Position numbers and translations under genes: made by a program
The notes under the pieces: generated by a model
The model's input: only the letters and a program-made list of their open reading frames with translations
Told to the model about the DNA's origin: nothing
The model's database searches: none
Assembly: GCA_023101725.1 (NCBI GenBank)
Contig: JALJCO010001285.1
Coordinates: 1 to 64,000, forward strand
Source of the DNA: Atherinomorus stipes
Taxonomy: Eukaryota > Chordata > Actinopteri > Atheriniformes > Atherinidae
Direction: 5' to 3'
DNA: 64,000 nucleotides
Part shown: positions 48,279-59,925 of the stretch, piece after piece
How positions within the stretch are numbered: the first letter of the stretch is position 1
How the letters are laid out: each line of letters starts with the position of its first letter

Positions 48279-48693
48279 GAACGTTATGCGGTGCCTCATG
48301 TTCGGGAGCATAGATACGTGAAATAAAGTGTCAGATTAATGAGTGTTCACCATAATTTACCGTGTTTTTGTTCTTGGGGATTAAATCCAGTGTTTTCTCC
48401 ACCGTGGCAGCAAGTTATTCCTCCTCTGCTCTGATTGGCCGATATTCCTCCCCGATACGAACACACTGACATCAGTGGACGGAGCAGCACCGTCCACGTT
48501 TGTCACAGACGGCAGAAATCTTCATGAAATAAATGTCCGTGATCTTCTTCTTCACTTATTACCACATTAAAGTTTCCTCTGATGTTCCAACAACCAGGAA
48601 TGTGACGTCCTTCCACATTTCCTCCATGTTGGTGAGAAAAACGTCCCGTTCTCATCTGTTATAGTTACACATGGACAGAACCGACCTGTGGCC
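48279..48693. other. Unassigned stretch
   Basis: No gene, element end or repeat recognised. Confidence 0.5.
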
Positions 48694-48917
48694 AGTTAAA
48701 CCAGTCGTGTTACTGACCTGTTCCCAGTTTAACCAGTTGTGTTACTGACCTGTTCCCAGTTTAACCAGTTGTGTTACTGGTCTGTTCCCAGTTTAACCAG
48801 TCGTGTTACTGACCTGTTCCCAGTTTAACCAGTCGTGTTACTGACCTGTTCCCAGTTAAACCAGTCGTGTTACTGGTCTGTTCCCAGTTAAACCAGTCGT
48901 GTTACTGGTCTGTTCCA
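48694..48917. repeat. Minisatellite, 32-bp unit, about 7 copies
   Basis: Units contain GTTACTGACCTGTTCCCAGT then TTAACCAGTCGT. A GGTCTG variant occurs in the later copies. Confidence 0.93.
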
Positions 48918-49988
48918 TGCTAACCTGGTTGCACATTAAAGTCTCCTGCTAGTAAAATCCTCCAGCCGTTTCTTGCTGACGTTGCAGCTGTTCACAGACG
49001 TGTTGCTGCATCAGAGTCTCGGTCAGAGCAGATTTCCATCATCTGAGATGTTGTTCATGTTCTTCTGGGAATAAATTAATGACATTTGAAAATCTCTGGA
49101 TTCTGATTTGATGTCCATTTCACACAGATTCCGGCTTTTCTGGCGTACGAAGTTGTAGGTTGTAGCTCAAACAGAAGTCGGTGAGCTAACGTCACACGCG
49201 CTCTCGTGGCTTTTCACGTGTGCGAAGGATTTCTACGCCTGCTTCTGATAACGTGTGAAACACGAATGTCCCGCTGTTCTGAGGAAACGAAGACTTTGTG
49301 AAACACATTCCGGATCTCAGCGTATGACACGATTACATACACGTGCAAATCCTGGTCACACATTAGCAGCATGTGTTGGTTTGATGGTTTCATACGGAAC
49401 GAGTGCGACCTGCAGGACCCGTGATCGAGCACCGCCAGGCTGGGGGAGTTTCTCCGATCAGGGAGGGGGGGATGGGCTCTTCTGGCTGTAGCACGGACCG
49501 GAGCAGGTCATGTAAAACAAGCTGGAGCACATCAACATCTCCAGTTCAGTCGGGGACGGAGTCTGTGGACTCCGGCTTCCCAGTTCCTCCCCGGTAGTTT
49601 TTCCTTTCACCAGTTACTCTCCTCTTCACAGCTTCTCTTCCCTCAGCAACCTTTTTTTTTTACATCACTGTTGATAAAAACGGTTTCATTCACATCTCAT
49701 CTGTGCATGTAGCATGTAAGAACACTCACCAACCCTCCAGGTTAAAGTTCATGTTGGATCAGTTGTGTTGCAGCAGGGAAACCTGTAAAACCAGCAGGAC
49801 AGCAGCCCAGCGAGGCTGGAGTTGGTGATTCCTGTTCTACACGCCGAGAACACGCCGCGATTTGTTCTGTAAATGGAGGAAATGGGTGGAAAATATGAGT
49901 AAACAAGACAGGATCACTGTAATTTCAGACTTAAGCCCTATTCTGACGGGATTAGTATCACCAAGGGACCACAAGTAAAAACTATTTT
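48918..49988. other. Unassigned stretch
   Basis: About 1.07 kb with no recognisable exon, RNA or mobile-element end. Confidence 0.5.
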
Positions 49989-50513
49989 CCGTATTTTCCA
50001 GACCAAAACTCACTCTTTTTTTCATACTTTGGCGGCTGGTGCAACTATAGTCCAGTGCGACTTATATATGTAAATATCTACAATTTCACATATTGTCAAG
50101 CATCAGCTCATATTGACTGACATGAGCCAAAGAGTAAATATACCGTCTAATGTCAAAAGAGGGCGCTCTAAGCTTGTGACGACTATATTCTGCTCCAAGG
50201 GCAAAAATCCTAAAACAGCCTTATCTCAGTGAGAGGAGTTCATTTTGGACGTGTGGCTGTACGGTGGAACAAATCCTGAAAAAGCATGTTCATCCTTCTT
50301 AGTTACGATGTTTATGATCATTTACAGGCGTTAACTTTGGAACTGGACTGATTGGGACATTTTTAGCAGCTACAAGTAGGATGTGAAAAATCCCCAAATC
50401 TCCCTAATTCTAATAAATAAATACGACTTATAGTCCGGTGCGACTTAGATATGTTTTTTCCTGTTCACGATGCATTTTTTGATCGATGTGACCTATAGTC
50501 TGGGAAAATACGG
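49989..50513. mobile_element. Inverted-repeat DNA element, unclassified
   Basis: CCGTATTTTCCAGAC at the left matches the reverse complement of GTCTGGGAAAATACGG at the right. GTGCGACTTATATATG and related words recur inside near both ends (50056 and 50430). It has no coding capacity. From memory it resembles a family widespread in vertebrates, but I cannot name it. Confidence 0.65.
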
Positions 50514-51002
50514 TACCCTCTGACATCTGCTTTTTCTGTTGTGCATTCGAATAAAGTCTAAGATTTAACTCAAATTCACAGACATCTAGCGGATATGATG
50601 TCATCACGCTGTGTATTGCGTAACATCGGCTCATTCGAGCTGCATTTCCATCAGCAGCGCATCATCATTCAGAGACGAATAAGTTGAAATAACTCGAGGA
50701 CAGTCGCTACCAATCTTTTAGGAACTTGCACCATGTTGTTCAAAATAATCGTTTCTTGCTGCGTGAAAATGCCATCATGGATTTTTCATATAGGACCGGT
50801 GAAACTTCCCCCGACATACTGTAGGGTTTAGCGGGGAAATGATTATACAACAAATAACAGACATGGCTAATTTGCACGTAATTAAAATCACAAACCTTCT
50901 CTGAAATTCCACGTGGTCCTTATGCAACACTAATTCTGACAGAATATGCTGCTACTGCACCAACATCACATTTATCTTTAATTATACAGATTACGACAAA
51001 CT
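50514..51002. other. Unassigned stretch
   Basis: Nothing recognisable. Confidence 0.5.
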
Positions 51003-51866
51003 GTTATTTTAACTCAGTTGGGTTAAACTGACTACAATGTTGGGTTATTTTAACCCAGTTGGGTTAAACTGACTGCAATGTTGGGTTATTTTAACTCAGT
51101 TGGGTTATACTGACTACAATGTTGGGTTATTTTAACCCAGTTGGGTTATACTGACCTCAATGTTGGGTTATTTTAACTCAGTTGGGTTATACTGACTGCA
51201 ATGTTGGGTTATTTTAACCCAGTTGGGTTAAACTGACTGCAATGTTGGGTTAATTTAACTCAGTTGGGTTATACTGACTACAATGTTGGGTTATTTTAAC
51301 TCGGTTGGGTTATACTGACTACAATGTTGGGTTATTTTAACCCAGTTGGGTTATACTGACCTCAATGTTGGGTTATTTTAACTCAGTTGGGTTAAACTGA
51401 CCTCAATGTTGGGTTATTTTAACTCAGTTGGGTTATACTGACCTCAATGTTGGGTTATTTTAACTCAGTTGGGTTATACTGACCTCAATGTTGGGTTATT
51501 TTAACCCAGTTGGGTTATACTGACTTCAATGTTGGGTTATTTTAACCCAGTTGGGTTAAACTGACCTCAATGTTGGGTTATTTTAACCCAGTTGGGTTAT
51601 ACTGACCTCAATGTTGGGTTATTTTAACCCAGTTGGGTTATACTGACCTCAATGTTGGGTTATTTTAACTCAGTTGGGTTATACTGACTACAATGTTGGG
51701 TTATTTGAACTCAGTTGGGTTAAACTGACTGCAATGTTGGGTTATTTTAACTCAGTTGGGTTATACTGACTGCAATGTTGGGTTATTTTAACTCAGTTGG
51801 GTTAAACTGACTACAATGTTGGGTTATTTTAACCCCGTTGGGTTACGTTGACCACAATGTTGGATC
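51003..51866. repeat. Minisatellite, 41-bp unit, about 21 copies
   Basis: Units contain TTGGGTTATTTTAACTCAGT, TTGGGTTATACTGAC and TACAATG. CTCA/CCCA and CTACAA/CTGCAA/CCTCAA variants are intermixed. Each unit has two TTGGGTTA words, suggesting an older internal duplication. Confidence 0.96.
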
Positions 51867-53165
51867 ATCAACCCAACCACCCAAATGTGTGGGCTGAAAC
51901 AAGCCAGAGATTAGTTGGTCCATCTGTAACCCGGCAGTTTGACCGGGGAGTTTTTCGTGGCGCTGTTTCCTTTTAAGGATTGCATCATTTAAAAGAGATG
52001 ACCGCATGAAAAATGCCCAATGCAGGGTGCAAAACAAGAAGTCAGTTGTTCTGATTGGATTATCTCGTCCGAGTGTTTCCTGACAGAAGTTGTGTTAGTG
52101 GCCCCCGCCCCCCCGCCAGCCCGCAATAGGAGGTAGCGGTGCATGTCTAATGGAGGTTAACTTCTGCACTCATTTGTTTTGGAAGCGTTTCTCCGCTGCT
52201 CCTCGTTCTCCTCCACATCACTGACGATCATTTCCAGATGCTTTTCAGCTCACAAGCATGCAGCCGCTCAGGAGGCAGCGGAAAGCTCCGGACCAGACGC
52301 AGAACCAGGAAAGTTCAGCCTCCTGATGGACACATGCTGCTGTCCGATGACCTGACTTCAACCTCCAGCTCAAAGCTGCATGTTTGCTTTCCACAAACAT
52401 TTTTCTCATTCAAGCATGAAACATAAATCCTGCCGCAGGTTCGTCCCCCGTTCAGTATTTACTCCCATTCAATAAATGGACTGATCACTCACGGAGGTGA
52501 TGGGACCTGCAAACCAGTAGCTGCTGTCATTCAAACCAATAAATACAGGATTTTATTAAATGGGAATTCATTTTTTATGCTTCATTGGTAACAAGTGTTT
52601 CTGACAAATTACTAACGATAAGCTCGCAGAAACCTACTGAATGACGTCAAACTCATTTAGATTTATGCTCACGTCACTTTAAACATCTTACTTTTTCTCC
52701 CCCAAATCTTTTTATTACTTTTTGTGATTTAAACACGGAACAAAGAAGCGAAAACATGGCACATAAAATAAAACACACACAAAAGAGAAAGAAAAACATG
52801 AGCTTTCAGGGTGTGAACATGTCTGGAAATCGCACTGAGACGTATATTTCAGTTCGTTATATCGGACATTCATGTTGAGTTTTAGTCCGAAACGTCTGAG
52901 CGTGAGACGTTCGTAAATGTGGTAGCATTAATAACGTGTTTGGGTCGAAGGAGCCGCAAACATCAGAGGTTCAAATTCTAACTCTTCCAACATTTCAGTA
53001 CATTTAGGTTCTTTTAGTTTGACATGAACAGTTACGACCGGATACGTACGTTCACTCATTCATCGTTACAGACGTGTTCCAGGAACAGACGGAGCTTTTC
53101 CCACATCGGCTACAACACGTACGAGTTTTTACCTCAATGACAGCAAGTTTCTCCAGGACCAGAGC
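51867..53165. other. Unassigned stretch
   Basis: It has a C-rich patch at 52100-52115. The part from 52690 (AAATCTTTTTATTACTTTTT followed by A/C-rich sequence) might be an antisense LINE tail but is not conclusive. No exon recognised. Confidence 0.45.
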
Positions 53166-54086
53166 GGACTTCCAGGACCTGCCAGCAGACTTCCAGGACC
53201 TGCCAGCAGACTTCCAGGACCTGCCAGCAGACTTCCAGGACCTGCCAGCAGATTTCCAGGATCTGGCAGCAGATTTCCAGGACCTGGCAGCAGATTTCCA
53301 GGACCTGGCAGCAGACTTCCAGGATCTGGCAGCAGACTTCCAGGACCTGCCAGCGCACTTCCAGGACCTGCCAGCAGACTTCCAGGACCTGGCAGCAGAT
53401 TTCCAGGACCTGGCAGCAGATTTCCAGGACCTGGCAGCAGATTTCCAGGACCTGGCAGCAGACTTCCAGGACCTGCCAGCAGACTTCCAGGACCTGCCAG
53501 CAGATTTCCAGGACCTGCCAGCAGATTTCCAGGACCTGGCAGCAGATTTCCAGGACCTGGCAGCAGATTTCCAGGACCTGGCAGCAGATTTCCAGGATCT
53601 GGCAGCAGATTTCCAGGACCTGGCAGCAGATTTCCAGGACCTGGCAGCAGATTTCCAGGATCTGGCAGCAGATTTCCAGGACCTGGCAGCAGATTTCCAG
53701 GATCTGGCAGCAGATTTCCAGGATCTGGCAGCAGATTTCCAGGACCTGGCAGCAGATTTCCAGGACCTGGCAGCAGATTTCCAGGACCTGGCAGCAGATT
53801 TCCAGGACCTGGCAGCAGATTTCCAGGATCTGGCAGCAGACTTCCAGGACCTGGCAGCAGATTTCCAGGATCTGGCAGCAGATTTCCAGGACCTGGCAGC
53901 AGATTTCCAGGACCTGGCAGCAGATTTCCAGGACCTGGCAGCAGATTTCCAGGATCTGGCAGCAGACTTCCAGGACCTGGCAGCAGATTTCCAGGATCTG
54001 GCAGCAGATTTCCAGGACCTGGCAGCAGATTTCCAGGATCTGGCAGCAGATTTCCAGGACCTGGCAGCAGATTTCCAGGACCTGGC
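53166..54086. repeat. Minisatellite, 21-bp unit, 44 copies
   Basis: Units of AGATTTCCAGGACCTGGCAG plus C, with GACTTCC, GATCTGG and CTGCCAG variants. Unit length is a multiple of three and stop-free in several frames on both strands. Open frames of 357 codons (+) and 361 and 375 codons (-) with 7-residue periods result. Codon changes are not biased to silent positions as a real gene would require. Confidence 0.97.
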
Positions 54087-54144
54087 TATTTGGGATTCTG
54101 GGGTACAAAACAGTAAATTGTATTTTTTCTGGGTCAATGTTCCT

Positions 54145-55250
54145 TAAGTTGAAGTTGAAGTTCAGTTTATTTGCATGGCACGCTGACAACGACGTGGTCG
54201 CACAAAGTGCTTCCCAGAGATAAAAATACCCAAACAGACACTGATGAAAGCACATTAACACGAAGCTACGAACACATTCACACCTATTGTGTGGTCATAT
54301 GTGTAAAAAATACACACAGGGACGCACAAACACTGGAGTACTTAGAAAATACTACAGAATGATCACAATGACTAAATAAAATAAGACCAAATAAGAAGAT
54401 AAAAACTTGTGATCAGATAAATACTTAAAAGAATAAAAAGTACAAAGTATGAACGAACACCTCAACTAGAAATTAAAAACTAGAGCAAAGAAATGAGTTT
54501 TCAGTAAAGTTGTAAAAGTGTGGGCAGATTCGGCACTTCTAACATGTAGCAGCACATTCCACAGTTTCAGGCCGTCACGAGAAGCTCTATCGCCTCTGCA
54601 GACACATCTGGTTCCAGGAACGTCCCAAAGCAGCTGAGAAGAGGACCTCAGAGGTCTGTGGGATCGTGCCTGATCAAAACTCTGCCATATATGGGGGAGC
54701 GAAACCATTCAGAGCCAGTAACATTTTAAACTGGACCCTGAAGCTGACGGGAAGCCAGTGAAGCTCAGCGAGGACGGGGGCGATGTGGTCGCAAAGGCAG
54801 CTGCACTCTGAGCAGGCTGGAGACGGAGCAGGGACGATTTACTGATGCCGCAATAAAGCAGATTACAATAAACGGGACATAATCAGCAAACGAAGCAGCT
54901 TCTCACACTCATGTTTGGGCAGAGAAGGTTTGACCTTCCCGAGGACCCGTAGGTGGAAGAAGACACTCCTGACCACCGAGCTGACGTGTTTATCGAGCTT
55001 CAAAGAATCATCTATGATCCCCCCCCCAGGCTTTTAGGGGGACCACAGATCCCAACATGCAGCTGCATCGTTTATTATCTCCAAAAATAATCACTTCATT
55101 TTTCTGTTCATTCAGATGGAGGACGGTAAATGCCGTCCAGCATTTAAGCCCAGAAACAGGTCCAAGTTCAGATCCGAGAGGACCGGGACCATCAAGAGTT
55201 AAGAGTTTTTAAAGTGCTGTTTCTGCGCTGTGGAGACTTAAAACCCGACT
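54145..55250 (-). pseudogene. L2-type LINE reverse-transcriptase remnant
   Basis: Reading the minus strand from about 55150 down, the text gives LNEQKNEVIIFG, then IIDDSLKLDKHVSSVVRSVF, YCNLLYCGISKSSLLRLQ, APVLAELHWLPVSFRVQFKM and GFAPPYM. Finally come GLKLWNVLLHV and LLKTHFFALVF. This is the order of motifs in the palm-to-thumb and C-terminal tail of L2/Rex-like LINE reverse transcriptases (LHWLPV..R..FK is diagnostic). Stops and frameshifts between blocks show it is dead. The 3' end lies towards 54145, beside the 21-bp array. Confidence 0.85.
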
Positions 55251-55455
55251 GAAACTTGTCTAAAATGTCATTAAAATCCAAATGGGTTTGAAGTTGGGAC
55301 ATTACAAGTTTCTCTAGAACTTTAGAGATAAAAGGAAGTTTGGAAATGGGCCTTTAGTTAGCAAGAACAGAGGAGTCGGCTTTTTCAGAAGAGGCTGCAC
55401 TTACTTCCACTTTCAGTGGAAAAAATCCCTAAGATGCACAACGTAGGACGTGGAT

Positions 55456-55935
55456 TCAGTTCAGTTCGTGCGATGTGTGAAACTGTGAAACCTCCTTCCA
55501 AAAATGTCGGATCTGCAGGCATAAGCAACGGATCAAAGGGCCCGTGGCTCCACATTTAGTGCAAATATCTGGGATATTAGAATGAAATTGGTTTAATAAT
55601 GTCGGACAAACGTATGAATTTGAATTGAGTATTACCTGATTGTGTCTGGGCCTCTTCCGTTCATCCAATGATATGTTGTATTTTAAATCTTCAGATCGCG
55701 CTAATCTTTTGTTTTCTGAGGATATTTGGGAGCCGGATATTATTGCTAAGTCGTCTAATGAAGCAAGATTGCGTAACGATAAAGACTTTTGAATACCTAA
55801 AATATGCTTCTGAGTTGAGGAAACTTGGAGAGTCATCAAAACTCATCACTGTGCTTTTAGCAAATAAATCTGCCACTTTGCACGGACCTTTAGCATACCA
55901 CGTTTTGAAATCTATACAGTCCTCTAGATTGTTCA
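55456..55935 (-). pseudogene. L1-like ORF2 C-terminal fragment
   Basis: An open stretch on the minus strand contains CPTLLNQFHSNIPDICTKCG and CLQIRHFWKEV. These match the C-terminal cysteine-knuckle region of L1-type ORF2 (C..CG......H......FW). One or more key His/Cys are changed (RCLCLQ where H....C is usual). It is a fragment without reverse-transcriptase or endonuclease. Confidence 0.6.
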
Positions 55936-56190
55936 TTACCTTAAATTAAAGACAGAAAAAAGTCATCGGTCAGTGAAATAAGATGAAACTGACAAAGTAA
56001 TAAATAAAAGATCTATGAAATCATGACGATGATGTGGAATTATAGCTCGAAAGCAATATTAAAAGCAAACAGAAAAATTAAAACAAGTAAACAAGCATGA
56101 CTGAATATAAAAAAAAAGAGTTGCACCTGATGACAGGAATGTTGGTCCATGTTCATGGGAAAGATGCTCTGATGTGTCTGGGACAGTTTT
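55930..56190 (-). repeat. Dispersed repeat, inverted copy of 29600-29910
   Basis: ATGTTCATGGGAAAGATGCT here is the exact reverse complement of the text near 29648. Both copies share the neighbouring TACTTG/CAAGTAAACAAGCATGA words. Both lie beside L1-like fragments, so it may be a LINE tail or a separate element. Confidence 0.6.
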
Positions 56191-56254
56191 TTTTTTTTGT
56201 TTATTTTTTTTAATTATAATTTCTAATCACAATTCAAAAGCAATATCTTATTCC

Positions 56255-56648
56255 AGTCAGTCATTTTCTGTTCCGCGTATCCAGTTCAGGGTCTCGGGGG
56301 TTGCTGGAGTCTATCCCAGCTATTACCAGGTGAGAAGCGGGGTACATCCTGGACAGGTCGCCAGTCTGTCGTAGGACCAACACAGAGAGACAGACAACCA
56401 TTCACACTCACATTCATTCCTCGGGACAATTTAGAGTGATCAATTAACCTAACATGCATGTCTTTGGACTGTGGGAGGAAGCCGGAGAACCCGGAGAGAA
56501 CCCACGCATACACGGGGAGAACATGCAAACTCCACACAGGAAGGCCACGGTTGGAATTGTTCGAACCCCCTCCCCAGCCAGGAATTGAACCAGTGACCTT
56601 CTTACTGTGAGGCTGCTGGTGCTAACCACCACGCCACCGTGCAGCCTA
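56255..56648 (-). mobile_element. tRNA-headed SINE
   Basis: Read on the minus strand, it begins GGCTGCACGGTGGCGTGGTG (A-box-like TGGCGTGGTGG). It then has GTCACTGGTTCAATTCCTGG (B-box GGTTCAATTCC), as in a pol III tRNA-derived promoter. A conserved body follows, including GAACATGCAAACTCCACAC-type sense words on the + strand and the tail near GACCCTGAACTGGATACGC. This family is very common in teleosts. It is not a functional tRNA. Confidence 0.75.
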
Positions 56649-56937
56649 TCTCATTTCACTAAATCATAATTTTATAAATTTTTATTTATTATTAGTTTCT
56701 TGTTATTTGAATTACTTTTGTGAATTTAGCCTTTTATTTAATTGGAGGGTGTGAATAATTTTTAGGATGACTGTGTACCCTTTCTACCTGGTTCAAATGT
56801 TATTTTGCCTCAAGTGGGGGAGAATTGTGATGATGCTGGTACTTTATTTTTGAATTTGTGTACATTAAACCAAAAATCTTTTACAATTTATTTCATCTAT
56901 AAGGGACCATGCACAATTTCAGACATACAGTTGTGTG

Positions 56938-57998
56938 AAAAAGCTGGACATCATGCTGCCATCCAAAGAAATTCAGGAACAAATGAGAAACAAAGTCATT
57001 GAGATCTATCAGTCTGGAAAAGGTTCCAAAGCCATTTCTAAAGCTTTGGGACTCCAGAGAACCACAGTGAGAACCATTATCCACAAATGGTGAAAACATG
57101 GAACAGTGGTGAACCTTCCCAGGAGGGGCCGGCCGACCAAAATGACCCCAAGAGCACAGCGACGACTCATCCAAGAGGTCACAAAAGACCCCAGAACAAC
57201 ATCCAAGAACTGCAGGCCTCACTTGCCTCAATGAAGGTCAGTGTTCATGACTCCCCCATCAGAAAGAGACTGGGGGGCAAAAATGGCTGCATGGCAGAGT
57301 TCCAAGACCAAAACCACTGCTGAGCAAAAAGAACATAAAGGCTCGTCTCAGTTTAGCCAGAAAGCATCTTGATGATCCCCAAGACTTTTGGGAAAATACT
57401 CTGTGGACTGACGAGACAAAAGTGGAACTTTCTGGAAGGTGGAGGTCCCATTACATCTGGCGTAAAAGTAACACGGCATTTCAGAAAAGGAACATCATAG
57501 CAACAGTAAAACATGGTGGTGGTAGTGTGATGGTCTGGGGCTGTTTTGCTGCTTCAGGACCTGGAAGACTTGCTGTGGTAAATGGAACCATGAATTCTGC
57601 TTCTACCAAAAAATCCTGAAGGAGAACGTCCGGCCATCTGTTGGTGACCTCAAGCTGAAGCGCACTTGGGTTCTGCAGCAGAACAATGATCCAGAACACA
57701 CCAGCAAGTCCACCTCTGAATGGCTTAAGAACAACAACATGAAGACTTTGGAGTGGCCTAGTCAAAGCCCCCACCTGAATCCCATTGAGATGCTGTGGCA
57801 TGAGCTTAAAAAGGCGGTTCATGCTGGAAAAGCCTCCAATGTGGCTGAATTACAACAATTCTGCAAAGATGAGTGGAACAAAATTCCTCCACAGCGCTGT
57901 AGAAGACTCACTGCCAGTTATCACAAACGCTTGATGCAGTTGTTGCTGCTAAGGTGGAACAAGCAGTTATTAGGTTTAGGGGGGGTCACTTTCTCACA
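56938..57998 (+). mobile_element. Tc1/mariner transposon copy 2, internally deleted
   Basis: It starts after TA (56936-56937) with CAGTTGTGTGAAAAAG and passes almost at once into the transposase start region. The left non-coding arm present in copy 1 is missing. The right end CACTTTCTCACA is followed by GATGTA. The shared part differs from copy 1 at only about seven positions in 1.04 kb. Confidence 0.88.
56953..57990 (+). pseudogene. Tc1 transposase pseudogene (copy 2)
   Basis: It has the same opening MLPSKEIQEQ, the same in-frame TGA after HKW and the same Asn in place of the second catalytic Asp (QQNNDPEHTSK) as copy 1. The frameshift region has one more A (ACCAAAAAATCC against ACCAAAAATCC) and is still out of frame. 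WTDETKVELSG and NPIEMLWHELKK are intact. The shared defects show that both copies descend from an already inactive parent. Confidence 0.9.
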
Positions 57999-58089
57999 GA
58001 TGTAAATGTCTCCATTTGTAGGTTAACTTCACTCTGCAGTCCTCTGGCAGGGCAGAATTCTGACATCACATATGGTCACACCTCCAACT

Positions 58090-58490
58090 GTCTGTCGGTC
58101 CGTCCGTTTGTCCGACCGTCCATCCGTCTGTCTGTCTGTCTGTCCGTCCGTCCATCTGTCCGTCCATCCGTCTGTCCGTTTGTCCGTCCGCTTTTCCGTC
58201 TGTCTGTCCGTCCATCCGTCCGTCTGTCTGTCCGTCCGTCCATCCGTCTGTCTATCTGTCCGTCAGTCCGTCCGTCCGTCCATCCGTCTGTCTGTCTGTC
58301 TGTCCATCCATCTGTCCGTCCGTCCATCTGTCCGTCCCTCCGTCTGTCCGTCCGTTTGTCCGTCTGTCTGTCCGTCCATCCGTCTGTCTTTCTGTCCATC
58401 CGACCGTCCTTTTGTCCATCTGTCTTTCTGTCCGTCCGACCGTCCGTTTGTCTGTCCGTCCGTCCAGCCATCTGTCCGTCTGTCCGTCCC
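58090..58490. repeat. Tetranucleotide microsatellite (TCCG/TCTG/TCCA)
   Basis: About 100 units of GTCC, GTCT and ATCC-type tetramers, pyrimidine-rich on the + strand, begin shortly after Tc1 copy 2. Confidence 0.95.
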
Positions 58491-59769
58491 TCTGGCTTTC
58501 AGAGAAAAACAGGTTGTCCAAAAGCTGGATGGCAGAAAGGTTCATTACGGTTATCACAGTTGCGAGCTTTAACACGGGAGCGAAGAAAAGGCCGTGCAGG
58601 GACGGTTTCATGTCCGGCATGAAGACGGCGTATTCGGAGAAGTTGGGGGCGTATCGGGACTGGACCGCGTACCTCCGTCCTCCATGGACACATGCGGCTG
58701 ATCGTGGTGGATTATTTCACCTCTGTAACGTGGTGACGTTGATCTTTTAGCTCTGAGTTATTCTGTCTTCTGCACGGTTACTGTTGCTGCTAGTTAAGAA
58801 AACATTTGTGAGCTGTCAGTGATCACGTGGAAGGAGGCCGAAACTTTAACGAGGATGATGGGGAAACTTTAGCGATGAGGGTGCGTCTGATCCGTGACAG
58901 ACCAGAATAATGTGCCAGACTCGGACAGACGTCAGTGGTGTGGACGGCGTGAATGACAGATGAGAGTTTTCATCAACTCGTGTTCGCTTCAGTGCTCGTC
59001 AACAACAGTTTCGTGTGGCAGTTGCAGTTTTGTCACTTTGTTCAAGTTCCATTTCTTTATACAGAACAGTTTTCTTCATTTCTACATGAGAAAGTCAGAG
59101 TTACTTGCACACCTTTTTACAAAACCTGCGGCATTCAGGATCATTTTTCTTTCTAATCCTTCCGACACAAAGAGGAACTGGCAAATGTAAACAGTTAGAT
59201 TTTGTTCAGGTGGTTAAATTAAACTAAACTACAGTTATGTTTCTGCCAGAGGTTTGAAGATAACTTTTTCTCACTTCCAGTTTTCTGAAAATGATCAGCA
59301 ACCCTTTAATCCACATGCAGTTGATGGTGAAGCTCCATCTGTTCGTGCCTCCTCCGGATGTGCTCCTCCACCCCAGAGCTGCTCACGAATGACATATTTA
59401 TCGTTGCTGGAAGATCTCACAGATCGTCTCCTACAGAGGACACGTCCTTCATGTCCAGCGCTGTGGTTCGTCCCGGAGGCAGGACACAAAGACAGAGACG
59501 AAGCTGGTGTCAGAGGATTTTAATAAATTCTTCTGTGAGACGTCGTGGATGTTTGCTGGGGAGGGAGGGGGGTCTGCGGCCGTGGCTCAGCGCTGCCGTC
59601 GGCTTCAGCAAATCCAAAAACATAACAGAAGATCTAGAAACACGTAAAATCAGAAAAAACGAGGTTTTCCTCCAAATCCTCCGTCTCAAGCTCGGGGAGG
59701 GGCCACGTGGACACTGGTCACGATTAAAACCTCCCCAAGTCCAGAAACGGGATTACATCCGTGCTTTTT
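58491..59769. other. Unassigned stretch
   Basis: Short open frames exist but none has recognisable domains or splice context. Confidence 0.5.
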
Positions 59770-59925
59770 AGGGCTGGTAAAAAAATATCCATACACCGAA
59801 ATATCGCGGTATTTTCATATGAAATATTGGCATTTAAAAACGCGGTATCGATCTATTTTACAAGATTTTCTTCTGTTACAAAGTCTCGCGGGTTTTTGTG
59901 AAGTCTCGCGAGATTCCATCAGACA
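59770..59925. mobile_element. Half-copy of the palindromic MITE at 9949-10224
   Basis: It shares ACGCGGTATCGATCTATTTT-type text with 10019-10040, plus the AAATATC ladder and the TCTCGCGAGATT core. The second arm is lost or displaced. Confidence 0.65.

Noticed and set aside
56590..56648. tRNA gene on the minus strand
   Set aside because: A- and B-box-like words are present, but they head a SINE body and no cloverleaf with a proper anticodon arm is evident.
58072..58622. Open frames of CLSVRPSVRPS type
   Set aside because: Translation of a TCCG/TCTG tetranucleotide microsatellite.
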